Source: Cellulophaga algicola DSM 14237
GTDB taxonomy: Bacteria > Bacteroidota > Bacteroidia > Flavobacteriales > Flavobacteriaceae
Length of the DNA stretch: 64,000 bases
Direction: 5' to 3'
NCBI RefSeq assembly: GCF_000186265.1
Contig: NC_014934.1
Location: 930,001 to 994,000, forward strand
Part shown: positions 1 through 8,212 of the stretch, piece after piece
Layout: every line of letters starts with the position of its first letter
Position numbering within the stretch: position 1 is the stretch's first letter
Notes under the pieces: model-generated
What the model was told of the DNA's origin: nothing
Databases searched by the model: none
The model's input: the letters and a program-made list of their open reading frames with translations, nothing else
Translations under genes and position numbers: made by a program

Positions 1-213
1 TTATGGGTGACTAGGTCGAAGTGGGTTAGTAATAGTTCAGGTAGTATAAGCTTTAATAGGTCTATAGATAGTTCCAAGGACGATCGTTTTATTGCAAAGA
101 TCGAACTCCTATTTCAATTCACACACAACTTTTGTGATTGATCCTCAATGTGTCTTTTTGGGTTGAGCAATTACTCCATAAATAATACTTATGTATTGAT
201 TAATTAAGTAATT
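1..213. other. Non-coding flank downstream of the ten-gene operon
   Basis: I see no gene, RNA or repeat that I can support here. It lies past the stop codon of the last gene of the minus-strand operon. A weak GATCG...GATCG pairing around 80-110 could be a terminator, but there is no convincing stem followed by a T run. Confidence 0.4.
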
Positions 214-771
214 CTATCGAAAAGCCCATGGAGCAATTGGGGCAGGGTCTATCCATAAACCTACTTTATTCTTTCTGGCCTCTTTTTCTAATAGATCATA
301 ACTCCTATCATCCGAGTATTTTTTATAGTGCCATGCCATTCCTAAACGCACCATTTCTTTATTTACATTCAAACCGTCTGCATTAAAAATTACACCTATC
401 AACCTACCATTGCGGTCAAATTTTTTATCGGAGTCGATTTGTACCATTTGTCCAAAACATAAATCTGACAAGGCTAGTTTAGCTTTATTTCCAAAAGGCT
501 GTTTGCCTCTTTTCTCTGGGCAATCTATATGTGCTAAGCGTAATTTTATTGGTAGCTCTCCATATAGCACCTCAACTGTATCGCCATCTAAAATTCTTAT
601 GATTTTAGCCTCTAAATATTTCGGTTTTAATGTATCCTTTACCTCCGTTGATATGTTTGCATCACCTTTATCATACCTAGATATATTTTCAGGTTGAGAT
701 TCAAATTGCGACCTATTCCTTTTACAAGCAAATACTAAAATAATTAGTAATATAAATATACTTCTATTCAA
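214..771 (-). CDS. Thermonuclease (SNase-like) lipoprotein
   Basis: A predicted envelope-anchored staphylococcal-nuclease-like enzyme, 185 residues. The N-terminus is a lipoprotein signal (hydrophobic run, then VFAC with Cys at about 16). The SNase fold follows: DGDTVEV near residue 62, RLAHIDCPE near 78-86, a basic KFDRNGR stretch near 117-123 and the typical C-terminal GLWIDP. These correspond to the Asp/Arg/Glu active-site motifs of the family. The start is a TTG codon at 771-769, because no in-frame ATG would preserve the signal peptide, and it overlaps the upstream retropepsin gene by 8 bases, which suggests translational coupling. It is the last gene of the ten-gene operon. Its family function is nucleic-acid cleavage; its role in this operon (effector, nutrient scavenging or passenger) is unknown. 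Confidence 0.85.
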   Translation of the reverse strand: MNRSIFILLIILVFACKRNRSQFESQPENISRYDKGDANISTEVKDTLKPKYLEAKIIRILDGDTVEVLYGELPIKLRLAHIDCPEKRGKQPFGNKAKLALSDLCFGQMVQIDSDKKFDRNGRLIGVIFNADGLNVNKEMVRLGMAWHYKKYSDDRSYDLLEKEARKNKVGLWIDPAPIAPWAFR

Positions 772-1294
772 AGCTAATTATGTTTTCGTTATAATCTATA
801 GTTACTTTTCCAAACTCTCCAAGGGCTGATTGTCCCAAAAGTAGTGGCGCCTCCAGATTATGGACAACTGAAGCCTTTACATTGTGTATCTCCCTAGTAC
901 CAATTTTAACTGATTTCAATAAAATCTGTGTACCTTCATAGACCGCTCCTGTTGCATCTTGAAAGAAAATAGACCCCAGTATGTCATCATCGGATATTGT
1001 CCCCTGCTTGTATAAGAACATAGCCTCCGTTGAAGATATTGATATACTACTAGCTCCTGTATCAAAAATGAAATTCATTAAAGTGCCATTTACAGTAATC
1101 GGGACCTCAAATACTCCATGAGTATTAGTCATATGTACCGAAGTAGCTTGCTTTTTATTATTTAATGTTAATGAATTATCCCGAGTAGAATTGGAATTTA
1201 TTCGTTTAGTATTTTCACTTTCCGAATTCCTATTTGGTCTATTACAAGATAGAAACATAAAAAAACAAAATAATGTTAATATAATTTTATTCAT
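764..1294 (-). CDS. Retropepsin-like aspartic protease lipoprotein
   Basis: A 176-residue lipoprotein (MNKII.., lipobox FLSC near residues 14-17) with a single-domain retropepsin-type fold. The catalytic triplet is in FIFDTGASS near residues 75-83, and a second hydrophobic-hydrophobic-Gly element (LLLGQSAL) lies near 151-158, as in clan AA proteases that act as dimers. It should sit in the periplasm or on a membrane surface. Its start overlaps the end of the MotB-like gene by 8 bases and its end overlaps the nuclease gene by 8 bases, so the three are likely made together. The substrate is unknown. Bacteroidota have many stand-alone retropepsin-like lipoproteins, so a housekeeping role cannot be excluded. 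Confidence 0.8.
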   Translation of the reverse strand: MNKIILTLFCFFMFLSCNRPNRNSESENTKRINSNSTRDNSLTLNNKKQATSVHMTNTHGVFEVPITVNGTLMNFIFDTGASSISISSTEAMFLYKQGTISDDDILGSIFFQDATGAVYEGTQILLKSVKIGTREIHNVKASVVHNLEAPLLLGQSALGEFGKVTIDYNENIISFE

Positions 1295-1946
1295 TTTTGT
1301 AATTGGTATTGTTACTCACTTTAGGAATAATTTGAATTGAGAATCTCTTATTATTCTCTTCGTTTTGCTCTCTACAGAGACCATTAAAACCACTTCCCGA
1401 AATCAAAACTTCTACGTTAGATTTTCTAAAATTAACATCATTCGCAACCCACAGATTATAAACAGCAAGTGCGCGCTCATAGCTTTTTTTATACCCAAAA
1501 CTATCATCTTTAGCAAATTTTAAATCATATGAATTACCCATATTACCCTCAATTACAAGGAGATATGAAAAAGTGGGATTGTTTTTTTCTAATTTATTTA
1601 AGAATTTTTCTAGTTTTCTACCCACAAGCAAAGTGGGTTCAATATACTCAACCAAAATTTCAGTTTTATTACGCTCAAAAATTTCCTTGCCTAACAAGTC
1701 TTTTGCAACAAACTTTTTACAAGCCTCCAAATAATAAAAATCTCCATCTAGTTGTAATGGTTTAAATTGCTCTTCTAATTGAACGATTTTTTCCAATTCC
1801 TCCTTTTCAGCTATAATCTTTTTTTGTTCTATTCGTAAATAAACCACGGTCAAAACAAATAAGACTAACATTATGAAGAATAGGCTAGTCATAAGGTCAG
1901 AGAAGCTAACCCAAAAGAAATCTGTATTTTTTTTCTTAGCTGACAT
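1287..1946 (-). CDS. MotB/ZorB-like membrane protein with OmpA-type C-terminal domain
   Basis: Partner subunit of the MotA-like protein encoded just upstream (1-base overlap). Of 219 residues, 1-17 form a short basic cytoplasmic tail, about 18-38 one membrane helix, 40-60 a coiled coil and 75-210 an OmpA-like domain. The helix begins with WVSFSDLMTSLFF; Asp17 is placed like the proton-binding Asp of MotB and ZorB. The OmpA-like part has the peptidoglycan-binding pattern in reduced form: LLVIEGN, SYERALAVYNLW, VLISGSGFNG and NNKRFSIQI. From the family I infer an ion-driven stator anchored to the cell wall. The Zorya defence system uses a similar pair, but the ZorC/D/E partners are absent here. 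Confidence 0.8.
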   Translation of the reverse strand: MSAKKKNTDFFWVSFSDLMTSLFFIMLVLFVLTVVYLRIEQKKIIAEKEELEKIVQLEEQFKPLQLDGDFYYLEACKKFVAKDLLGKEIFERNKTEILVEYIEPTLLVGRKLEKFLNKLEKNNPTFSYLLVIEGNMGNSYDLKFAKDDSFGYKKSYERALAVYNLWVANDVNFRKSNVEVLISGSGFNGLCREQNEENNKRFSIQIIPKVSNNTNYKNE

Positions 1947-3286
1947 TAAAAAGTAACGATTTTATAAATCGCGACTAGACAGGTAATAATACCTAGCAAC
2001 AGAAATACAATAACACCAACATTTATAATTTTTGGCCTTTCAACTACTATTGAGTTTGTCTTGATCAATTGCAATAAATCTTTAATTGTTTCATCATGAA
2101 AAATAACACTATTTTTTAATCCAGTTAATTCACTTGAAACACTCTGTAAATTATCCACTTCTTTCCTAACTGAACTAACGTTACCTAATATAGCTTTAAT
2201 ATTCCCACTTTCATCATCAAAAACTTTTTCAGTTTTTGACTTTAATGAATCAAATAATTTATTAAAATCTGATCCTATCTCAATATCTTTTTTATTGAAT
2301 TCTTCTTTCCTACTTTGAAAGGACAATGATAAATCTTCAATCATTTTACCAGTATTCTGATCAAAATCTATAAGTCGATTATTAATAGCTTGCTCCCTTA
2401 AATCAAAATTTTTAAAATGACTCTCCATATATTTAGAAGCTTCTGAAATACTTCCTGCATTTGTATCAAAATTTTTAACTAACTCTGAAATATCCCCAAC
2501 TTTATCTAACTGCTTATTTATGGTAAGATTTAACTCCTCAGTATTACGCAATAAGCTATTTGTTTTAAATAGATATTCAGACAACTCCTTTAAGTTTTTA
2601 AAGGATGACTTTAATTGTTGCATTACTTCGATATTATATTTTGCGATTGTTGCAACATCAATACGCTTTAATTCTTGAACAACTTCTAGCTGACTATCAA
2701 ACGTATTTTTAACAGAAGAGATTATTCCATTAAACTGTTTCATATTAGTGGAGAAGTCCTCATTGAACTTCAATAAATTTGTTTGTAAAGTATAAATACT
2801 AGATGCTGTATTTTTAGAGAGAATTGGCAACAAATCACTTTGAATAAAGCTAAAAAAATCATTCTTTTTATACTCTACTGACTTTCTTACATTCAAAAAC
2901 ACCATATTACTAATGACTGTCAGCAATAGTCCAGTAACACTTGCTATCATAGCAATTTTGACCCCCCCAAGCAATGAATCAATTCCTCCTATTGCATCCA
3001 GGCTTTCTTGATTTGAGACGGATAAACTGGGCATAAAAAACAAGCCACCTACAATACCCACCATAGTTCCTATTAATCCAAGATATAGAGGAATTGAAAT
3101 TCTATTACTAATTTCATCATCTACCTTATCAATATTTCTATCAACAATGTCTTTTACTAATAAAAAATCACTTACCGCTCCTTTATTTCTAAGAAGGTAT
3201 TTATTAATTGAATTAAGAATATTGTCTTGTACATCAGTGCTTTTACCTGTGAAATGAATTAAAGAAATTTTAATATTTTCCTCCAT
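1946..3286 (-). CDS. MotA/TolQ/ExbB-like channel protein with long coiled coil
   Basis: A 446-residue protein. Helix 1 spans about 64-86 (LGLIGTMVGIVGGLFF) and helix 2 about 108-132 (GVKIAMIASVTGLLL), both with the small-residue pattern of MotA/TolQ/ExbB channels. Residues 140-410 are predicted to form a long cytoplasmic coiled coil, and a third helix ends the protein (about 421-443). The first half resembles the stator core of ZorA; ending in a further membrane helix is unusual, because ZorA-type tails are cytoplasmic. The next gene encodes the MotB-like partner. I infer that the pair couples proton or sodium flow to movement of the coiled coil. A 62-base gap separates it from the gene upstream, the largest in the operon, so a secondary start of transcription there is possible. 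Confidence 0.75.
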   Translation of the reverse strand: MEENIKISLIHFTGKSTDVQDNILNSINKYLLRNKGAVSDFLLVKDIVDRNIDKVDDEISNRISIPLYLGLIGTMVGIVGGLFFMPSLSVSNQESLDAIGGIDSLLGGVKIAMIASVTGLLLTVISNMVFLNVRKSVEYKKNDFFSFIQSDLLPILSKNTASSIYTLQTNLLKFNEDFSTNMKQFNGIISSVKNTFDSQLEVVQELKRIDVATIAKYNIEVMQQLKSSFKNLKELSEYLFKTNSLLRNTEELNLTINKQLDKVGDISELVKNFDTNAGSISEASKYMESHFKNFDLREQAINNRLIDFDQNTGKMIEDLSLSFQSRKEEFNKKDIEIGSDFNKLFDSLKSKTEKVFDDESGNIKAILGNVSSVRKEVDNLQSVSSELTGLKNSVIFHDETIKDLLQLIKTNSIVVERPKIINVGVIVFLLLGIITCLVAIYKIVTF

Positions 3287-3348
3287 TATTTTACTATTTA
3301 TTTTATAATTAAAGTGATTTTATTAATGATCCTTATTTGAAACACATA

Positions 3349-3651
3349 TTACAACTCAGACTCGTCAAAAATATCAGTTACGGGAAGAACCTCATCTTTA
3401 ATTCCGTTGTTACTTTCATAAAAACTAAAAGAAGCATCATTATTGGTAGAATAATTAGATATTGCTTCATCAACACTTATTCTTGAAATATCTTTTTCAG
3501 GAATACTCACATCGATAAGCTTAAACTTTTTAGAATTTTCAATAGCTTTTTTATACTGCCATATTTTTTTTAAATTAACTGTAAAAACAATTATTTGAGC
3601 TAAGATTATTATTACAATTAGAGGAACTAAAATATCATCATGTTCTATCAT
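3349..3651 (-). CDS. Small single-helix membrane protein, unknown family
   Basis: 100 residues with one strongly hydrophobic helix (about 6-25, LVPLIVIIILAQIIVF), then a basic stretch (KKIWQYKKAIENSKK) and an acidic soluble tail. This arrangement predicts a short periplasmic N-terminus and a cytoplasmic tail. The start overlaps the stop of the preceding 400-residue gene by one base. I recognise no domain. It may link the membrane part of the machine to a cytoplasmic component. Confidence 0.65.
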   Translation of the reverse strand: MIEHDDILVPLIVIIILAQIIVFTVNLKKIWQYKKAIENSKKFKLIDVSIPEKDISRISVDEAISNYSTNNDASFSFYESNNGIKDEVLPVTDIFDESEL

Positions 3652-4853
3652 TATTGAAATTTAATGGTTGCTTTATTTTCTTCACGAACAGTCCATTGAC
3701 CATCATGAAATTCTGCTCTACCTTTTTTAGTCGTAACTATTTCTCTACTGAAATCCTTGTTTGAATTTTCTTGATTACAAACTCTAAACAAATAATCATC
3801 CGGAGAATTCGTAATATTTCTTGTCATAAAAGCACTTATTAATGCCACCTCAAAGCATGCTATTTTTTCATTTTCCTGATCAACTGTAAGCTTAAAAATG
3901 GTCTGATTAGCTACTGGCTCATTTGAAATATTTAGAAACTTACTTTCCAAGGAGGGTTTTCCTGCATAGAGTATTTTTGCCTCTCTGGGGTTATTTACGG
4001 TAGTTAATATAATTTCTCTAGACACCTTATCTTCTCCATGAGTTTTATCTAATTTATGAGAGGAACTTATAAGTCTATCCATTTTATTTTTATCTATAAT
4101 ATTTGAGGCGTTACTTTTAATATTGAGGTCTTTTATAGCATTACGCAAATCTTCTATTTCAAAATCCTTTTTATTTGTAATTATCTTTTCATTGTTTAGC
4201 AATCCTTTTAATTCCTCTATACCCTTAATTAAACTTCTATATTTTAAAAACAAAAAAATAGATAGCAAAAAAAATAGTACCGAAGGTATTATCAAGTACC
4301 CATAATAGTTAATTCCACTTTTTACTTCCACAGGAGGAATAATATTGGATTCAGAAGTATTATATTTAACTATAATTTCATTTTCAAAATCAGGATTATA
4401 AGCTTCTAAAATTTTGTTTTTCAAGCCAATAAACTCTAAAGATTCATGAACTTTAGATTTTCTCTTTTCTAAAAGAGAACTAACTTTGGAAAATAAAGAA
4501 TCTAAATTTTTAGGTGAATTCATTTTCAGGACGCTTATCGGCTTAAAAATATTATTAGTTGTTTTCCCCCATCCAATCTCAATTATATAAAGTATTTTCT
4601 TATTATCAATAGGTTCCAAAACTGAATTATCTTTCAAAATAGAATCTAATAATTTGGCACTAATTGATTCTTCTTTAGTCTTATTAGGATATTCATTTAT
4701 ATAGAGCAACGTTGTCTCCTCATTAACATAATCTACTATTGCATCCCATTCTCTCTGATTAAATTCCTGTTTTATTTGACTATCCAAATTTTGACAATAT
4801 GATATATTTAATCCTAAAAATATCAACACCAACACACTAGCTATCAATTTCAT
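3651..4853 (-). CDS. Signal-peptide protein with central membrane helix and coiled coil, unknown family
   Basis: 400 residues: an N-terminal signal (MKLIASVLVLIFLG, cleavage near SYCQ at about 20), a periplasmic part (about 22-180), one helix at about 183-204 (YLIIPSVLFFLLSIFLFL), a coiled coil at about 205-250, and a cytoplasmic C-terminal domain (about 260-400) that looks beta-rich. The N-terminal part has a pattern YIIEIGWGKTTNN near 89-101, which may be a small sensor domain, but I cannot assign it. It lies 2 bases downstream of the actin/Hsp70-like gene. As a membrane-spanning protein it could connect the cytoplasmic filament-type proteins with the envelope. Confidence 0.65.
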   Translation of the reverse strand: MKLIASVLVLIFLGLNISYCQNLDSQIKQEFNQREWDAIVDYVNEETTLLYINEYPNKTKEESISAKLLDSILKDNSVLEPIDNKKILYIIEIGWGKTTNNIFKPISVLKMNSPKNLDSLFSKVSSLLEKRKSKVHESLEFIGLKNKILEAYNPDFENEIIVKYNTSESNIIPPVEVKSGINYYGYLIIPSVLFFLLSIFLFLKYRSLIKGIEELKGLLNNEKIITNKKDFEIEDLRNAIKDLNIKSNASNIIDKNKMDRLISSSHKLDKTHGEDKVSREIILTTVNNPREAKILYAGKPSLESKFLNISNEPVANQTIFKLTVDQENEKIACFEVALISAFMTRNITNSPDDYLFRVCNQENSNKDFSREIVTTKKGRAEFHDGQWTVREENKATIKFQ

Positions 4854-4855
4854 AT

Positions 4856-7800
4856 TTACTTGTTTCTAGTCGTTAATTCATATGCCAAAGCACCTAAGCT
4901 GCCCACCAAAGGATAAAAGAAAAGTGACTCGCCTATTTCTTCTTCATGATGCTGTTTAATTTCAGATAACTTGTTCTGTATACCCATCTTTAAAGCATCT
5001 TGTTTTTTAGTCATTAAAAAATTTCTAGTAAAGTCAAAAACGTCTTTTTCTATACCAAAAGTGTCTCTAAATGGTATTTCCTTGTTCATATCAAAAAAGA
5101 ACTTTAAAAATCCATCATAAGTAAGCAAAACATTTTTTTCTAATTCATGTACATTTCCATAATTAAAATTAGAATCCTTGGTTAACAAAACATCTTCTGA
5201 TAATAATATTTCCTTAATCTTTTTTAAATCTATTTCATCATCTGGATTGAAATAAATACCTCCTTTACTTGCTAATTCCTTTGGGTTCTTTGGTAAAATA
5301 ATTTCTATTTCAGGATTTTTATCTAATTCATAGACATGTACAAACACCAGCTTTACTAGTTTTTTTAAAATAAGTTTATTTGTTGAAGAATCAACGATGC
5401 CTAAAAGTTTTGATGCTGTTCCTGAAAATATAAATGTAGAAGGGACTTCTATTCTTTTTACCTTCAAAAGTTGGGCAACATGATAAATTTGAGAAACATA
5501 AAAAAGCAGAAAAATAATTTTCATTTCCGCATCTTCCTTTAATAAATCAAGAAAACTAATGGGTATTTTTTTATCTCTAAGCTGTTTATTATTTTCCAAG
5601 CTAAATAGAGCATTTATAACATCATTAGAATTATTTTTAGATTTAATACTAGCAAGAATACTATTTAAACTAACCTCTTTATTTGCAGATATAATTGTTG
5701 TTAATTTCGGATAATACTTTTTCACAAAACCGTTAATATTTATATTCCGTTTAAAATTATCGCCGAATATAGCATCTCCAGCAAACTTATAAGAGCTAAA
5801 AAGTATTGGCCGATCATCTTTGTAAACTGCTACATCCGATGTGCCACCTCCAATATCAATAGATACCACGGGAGTAAAAGATGGTATACCTTCTGCATTG
5901 ATATAATAATAAAAGGGTGTTAAACTTTCACATACTTTTTGGATTTTGACTTTCTCTCCTAAATATTTATGAATTATTGTTGTCCATTTACCCTCTAACC
6001 TAGCTAACTCGTAACCCAACATACTTGCAGGATAAGACCAAATTATTCTTATTTTATCGGTATTCCCATTGTTTAATAACACCTTGTTTCTAATCATTTT
6101 TACAAGCTGTTCAAAAAATTGCTGCATTACAATTGAGCTAGAATCATCTGTATTCCACTTTAAATTTGTTTTAACTTCCGTATTTAAGGCAAAAGCATAA
6201 CGCTCATATTTAAATGGAATATTAATATTAGCCATTGAAAAAAGGGGCTTATTAAAATCGGTTTTAGTATGATAACTAATAGCTGTTCGTTGCGGCATTT
6301 CATAAGTACTGCCATTACCAATCTCCTCTGGCAAAAGATCATCCTTGCTTAATTTCAAATAAGATTCATCAAATTTGGTATCATCAATTAATCTACCGCA
6401 ATGATTTCTTTCATTTTTTAGCAACTCAAAAGGTTGTGGAATAGCATTATCAACTGAATATTCTATGTGGGTATTTGTCGTACCAAAATCTATTGCAAAT
6501 GAAAATTGACTTACTCCACTATGTACAGAATTATCGAAAAAAGGAATAATAATACCCGCTGCAAAATCGTGTTTTACCTGAATATAATTAAAGTTTTCAT
6601 TCACTACACTAGATACCATACTTATGTTTTCTTCTTGCTTGTAACGCCTTTGAACAGGAGGCATTACATTAATCTTTTGATTTTTTGCAGTATAAAAACT
6701 AAAATTGAATGTATTTTGTTGCAATAATGGAATATAATCAGCATCATAAAATGCTACGTTATATTCTGGTACCAAAGTATCTGGAAATTTATAGAAAGGA
6801 GTAATTGCTACATTAATTCTATTTTCAATAACAGCTCCTTTATTTTTTTCTTCATTATAATCTGGCTTATGAGCCTGATTAACTAGACTATAATATACTC
6901 TTCTAAAAGTAACATGATGACCATCTTGAATAGGGATTCTTAATATAGCTTCAACACTTCCAGATTGTAACGCTTTCAATTCAAATCTTTTCTCACCATT
7001 AATCATGCTCTTTAAAGAAGCTGTTGAAAAATATTTAAAGAATAATGGTTTTAGTGGCAACAGAAAACTTTTGTCTCCCATATAACTACCATTTTCAAAA
7101 TAAAAATCATCTATCGGAAATTCAGTTCTAATGATGACAGGCTCTAATAAATCGCTAATTGTTAAATAAGGATACTTATTGCCATCAAATGGAAGTATTC
7201 TTGAGGTTAAAGTGTTTGAATTATAATATGGTGCCTTATCTGTGTTTTTCCAATTATCAGTAACATAATTTAAGGTACCAGAAAACACTTCATTAGGTAA
7301 GATAAGAGGAAGAAACTCTTCTGTAGTAGCATACTCTGGTGAAATTAAAAAATCGCTTTCTTTAATTTTCTCAATCTTATCCTTCCCTTTTTTTAAAGGC
7401 ACATTCAAAATTTCAACTAATTCTCCCCCACCATCTATATTTAAAATGGATAAAGAATTAAAAAAATCAGGACTTAAATTTTTAATTTCTGTACTTAATT
7501 CTGGGGCTAACAAAGAAAAAATACTCGAGAGATAGTCGTCAACATACTTGAATTTTTTTGTAAAATCAGGTATTACATTCTTTAATGCAAATAAATATTT
7601 AATGTATTCAGGATCTCTTTTGTGTAATGGGCAATACTCCTCGTCTAAGAAAATATCTAAACCCTCTCCAAAACTTAAATCAAAACTATTAGCCGAAGTA
7701 AAAAATAAGGAGGCGGGTGAAGTCCCACCAATAATATTGATAGGATTTACGCCATCTTTAAAATTAATTAAATATAGTTTACTATCATAGCTAAAATTGT

Positions 7801-8209
7801 ATGCCACAGCATCTTGATCAAAGTATAAACGTAAACTTTCTCCTAGTAGCCTGTGAGTAGGATGGGTAGATTGTAATAAATTATTCAAATCATTTCTAGG
7901 ATTCCAACTTATTATCTCAATCTTATCTTTGAATTTTTCATAATTGAAAAATATTTGACCAACATCTAAAGCATCAGAAACCATTTTATGGTGTATAGAA
8001 TCACCTTCTGCTTCTGTGTTAGCAACTACACCAAAAGCAGTACGCACTAAATCAATCCGCGCAAAAGGACTTGGTATTGATGTTATTTCTCTTGTTGCAT
8101 GTTCTCCATTAGGATCTTCTATTGCAGCAATAGCCTTATCATTTAACGGATTGGAAAGTTGCCAGTCATACAAATCATTTCCTTCATGAAATCTAAATAC
8201 TTTTGCCAT
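4856..8209 (-). CDS. Actin/Hsp70-superfamily ATPase with large N-terminal region
   Basis: A 1117-residue soluble protein. Residues 1 to about 560 match nothing I know. The ATPase core begins near 565: phosphate-1 motif AIDFGTTNT (Asp574-Asn579), phosphate-2 motif SIDIGGGTSDVAVY (Asp785-Asp792) and adenosine-type motif FIFSGTASKLLG near 927-937. This order and spacing is that of the actin/Hsp70/MreB/ParM fold. DnaK-type proteins are about 600-640 residues and carry the ATPase first, so the half-length N-terminal extension is distinctive. There is no signal peptide, so it is cytoplasmic. It is 3 bases downstream of the tubulin-like gene, pointing to a joint function. It might polymerise or act as a chaperone-like switch; sequence alone does not decide. 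Confidence 0.8.
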   Translation of the reverse strand: MAKVFRFHEGNDLYDWQLSNPLNDKAIAAIEDPNGEHATREITSIPSPFARIDLVRTAFGVVANTEAEGDSIHHKMVSDALDVGQIFFNYEKFKDKIEIISWNPRNDLNNLLQSTHPTHRLLGESLRLYFDQDAVAYNFSYDSKLYLINFKDGVNPINIIGGTSPASLFFTSANSFDLSFGEGLDIFLDEEYCPLHKRDPEYIKYLFALKNVIPDFTKKFKYVDDYLSSIFSLLAPELSTEIKNLSPDFFNSLSILNIDGGGELVEILNVPLKKGKDKIEKIKESDFLISPEYATTEEFLPLILPNEVFSGTLNYVTDNWKNTDKAPYYNSNTLTSRILPFDGNKYPYLTISDLLEPVIIRTEFPIDDFYFENGSYMGDKSFLLPLKPLFFKYFSTASLKSMINGEKRFELKALQSGSVEAILRIPIQDGHHVTFRRVYYSLVNQAHKPDYNEEKNKGAVIENRINVAITPFYKFPDTLVPEYNVAFYDADYIPLLQQNTFNFSFYTAKNQKINVMPPVQRRYKQEENISMVSSVVNENFNYIQVKHDFAAGIIIPFFDNSVHSGVSQFSFAIDFGTTNTHIEYSVDNAIPQPFELLKNERNHCGRLIDDTKFDESYLKLSKDDLLPEEIGNGSTYEMPQRTAISYHTKTDFNKPLFSMANINIPFKYERYAFALNTEVKTNLKWNTDDSSSIVMQQFFEQLVKMIRNKVLLNNGNTDKIRIIWSYPASMLGYELARLEGKWTTIIHKYLGEKVKIQKVCESLTPFYYYINAEGIPSFTPVVSIDIGGGTSDVAVYKDDRPILFSSYKFAGDAIFGDNFKRNININGFVKKYYPKLTTIISANKEVSLNSILASIKSKNNSNDVINALFSLENNKQLRDKKIPISFLDLLKEDAEMKIIFLLFYVSQIYHVAQLLKVKRIEVPSTFIFSGTASKLLGIVDSSTNKLILKKLVKLVFVHVYELDKNPEIEIILPKNPKELASKGGIYFNPDDEIDLKKIKEILLSEDVLLTKDSNFNYGNVHELEKNVLLTYDGFLKFFFDMNKEIPFRDTFGIEKDVFDFTRNFLMTKKQDALKMGIQNKLSEIKQHHEEEIGESLFFYPLVGSLGALAYELTTRNK

Positions 8210-8212
8210 AAC

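Noticed and set aside
1287-3286. Zorya defence system
   Set aside because: The MotA/MotB-like pair resembles ZorAB, but no ZorC, ZorD or ZorE partner is present and the MotA-like tail ends in a membrane helix.
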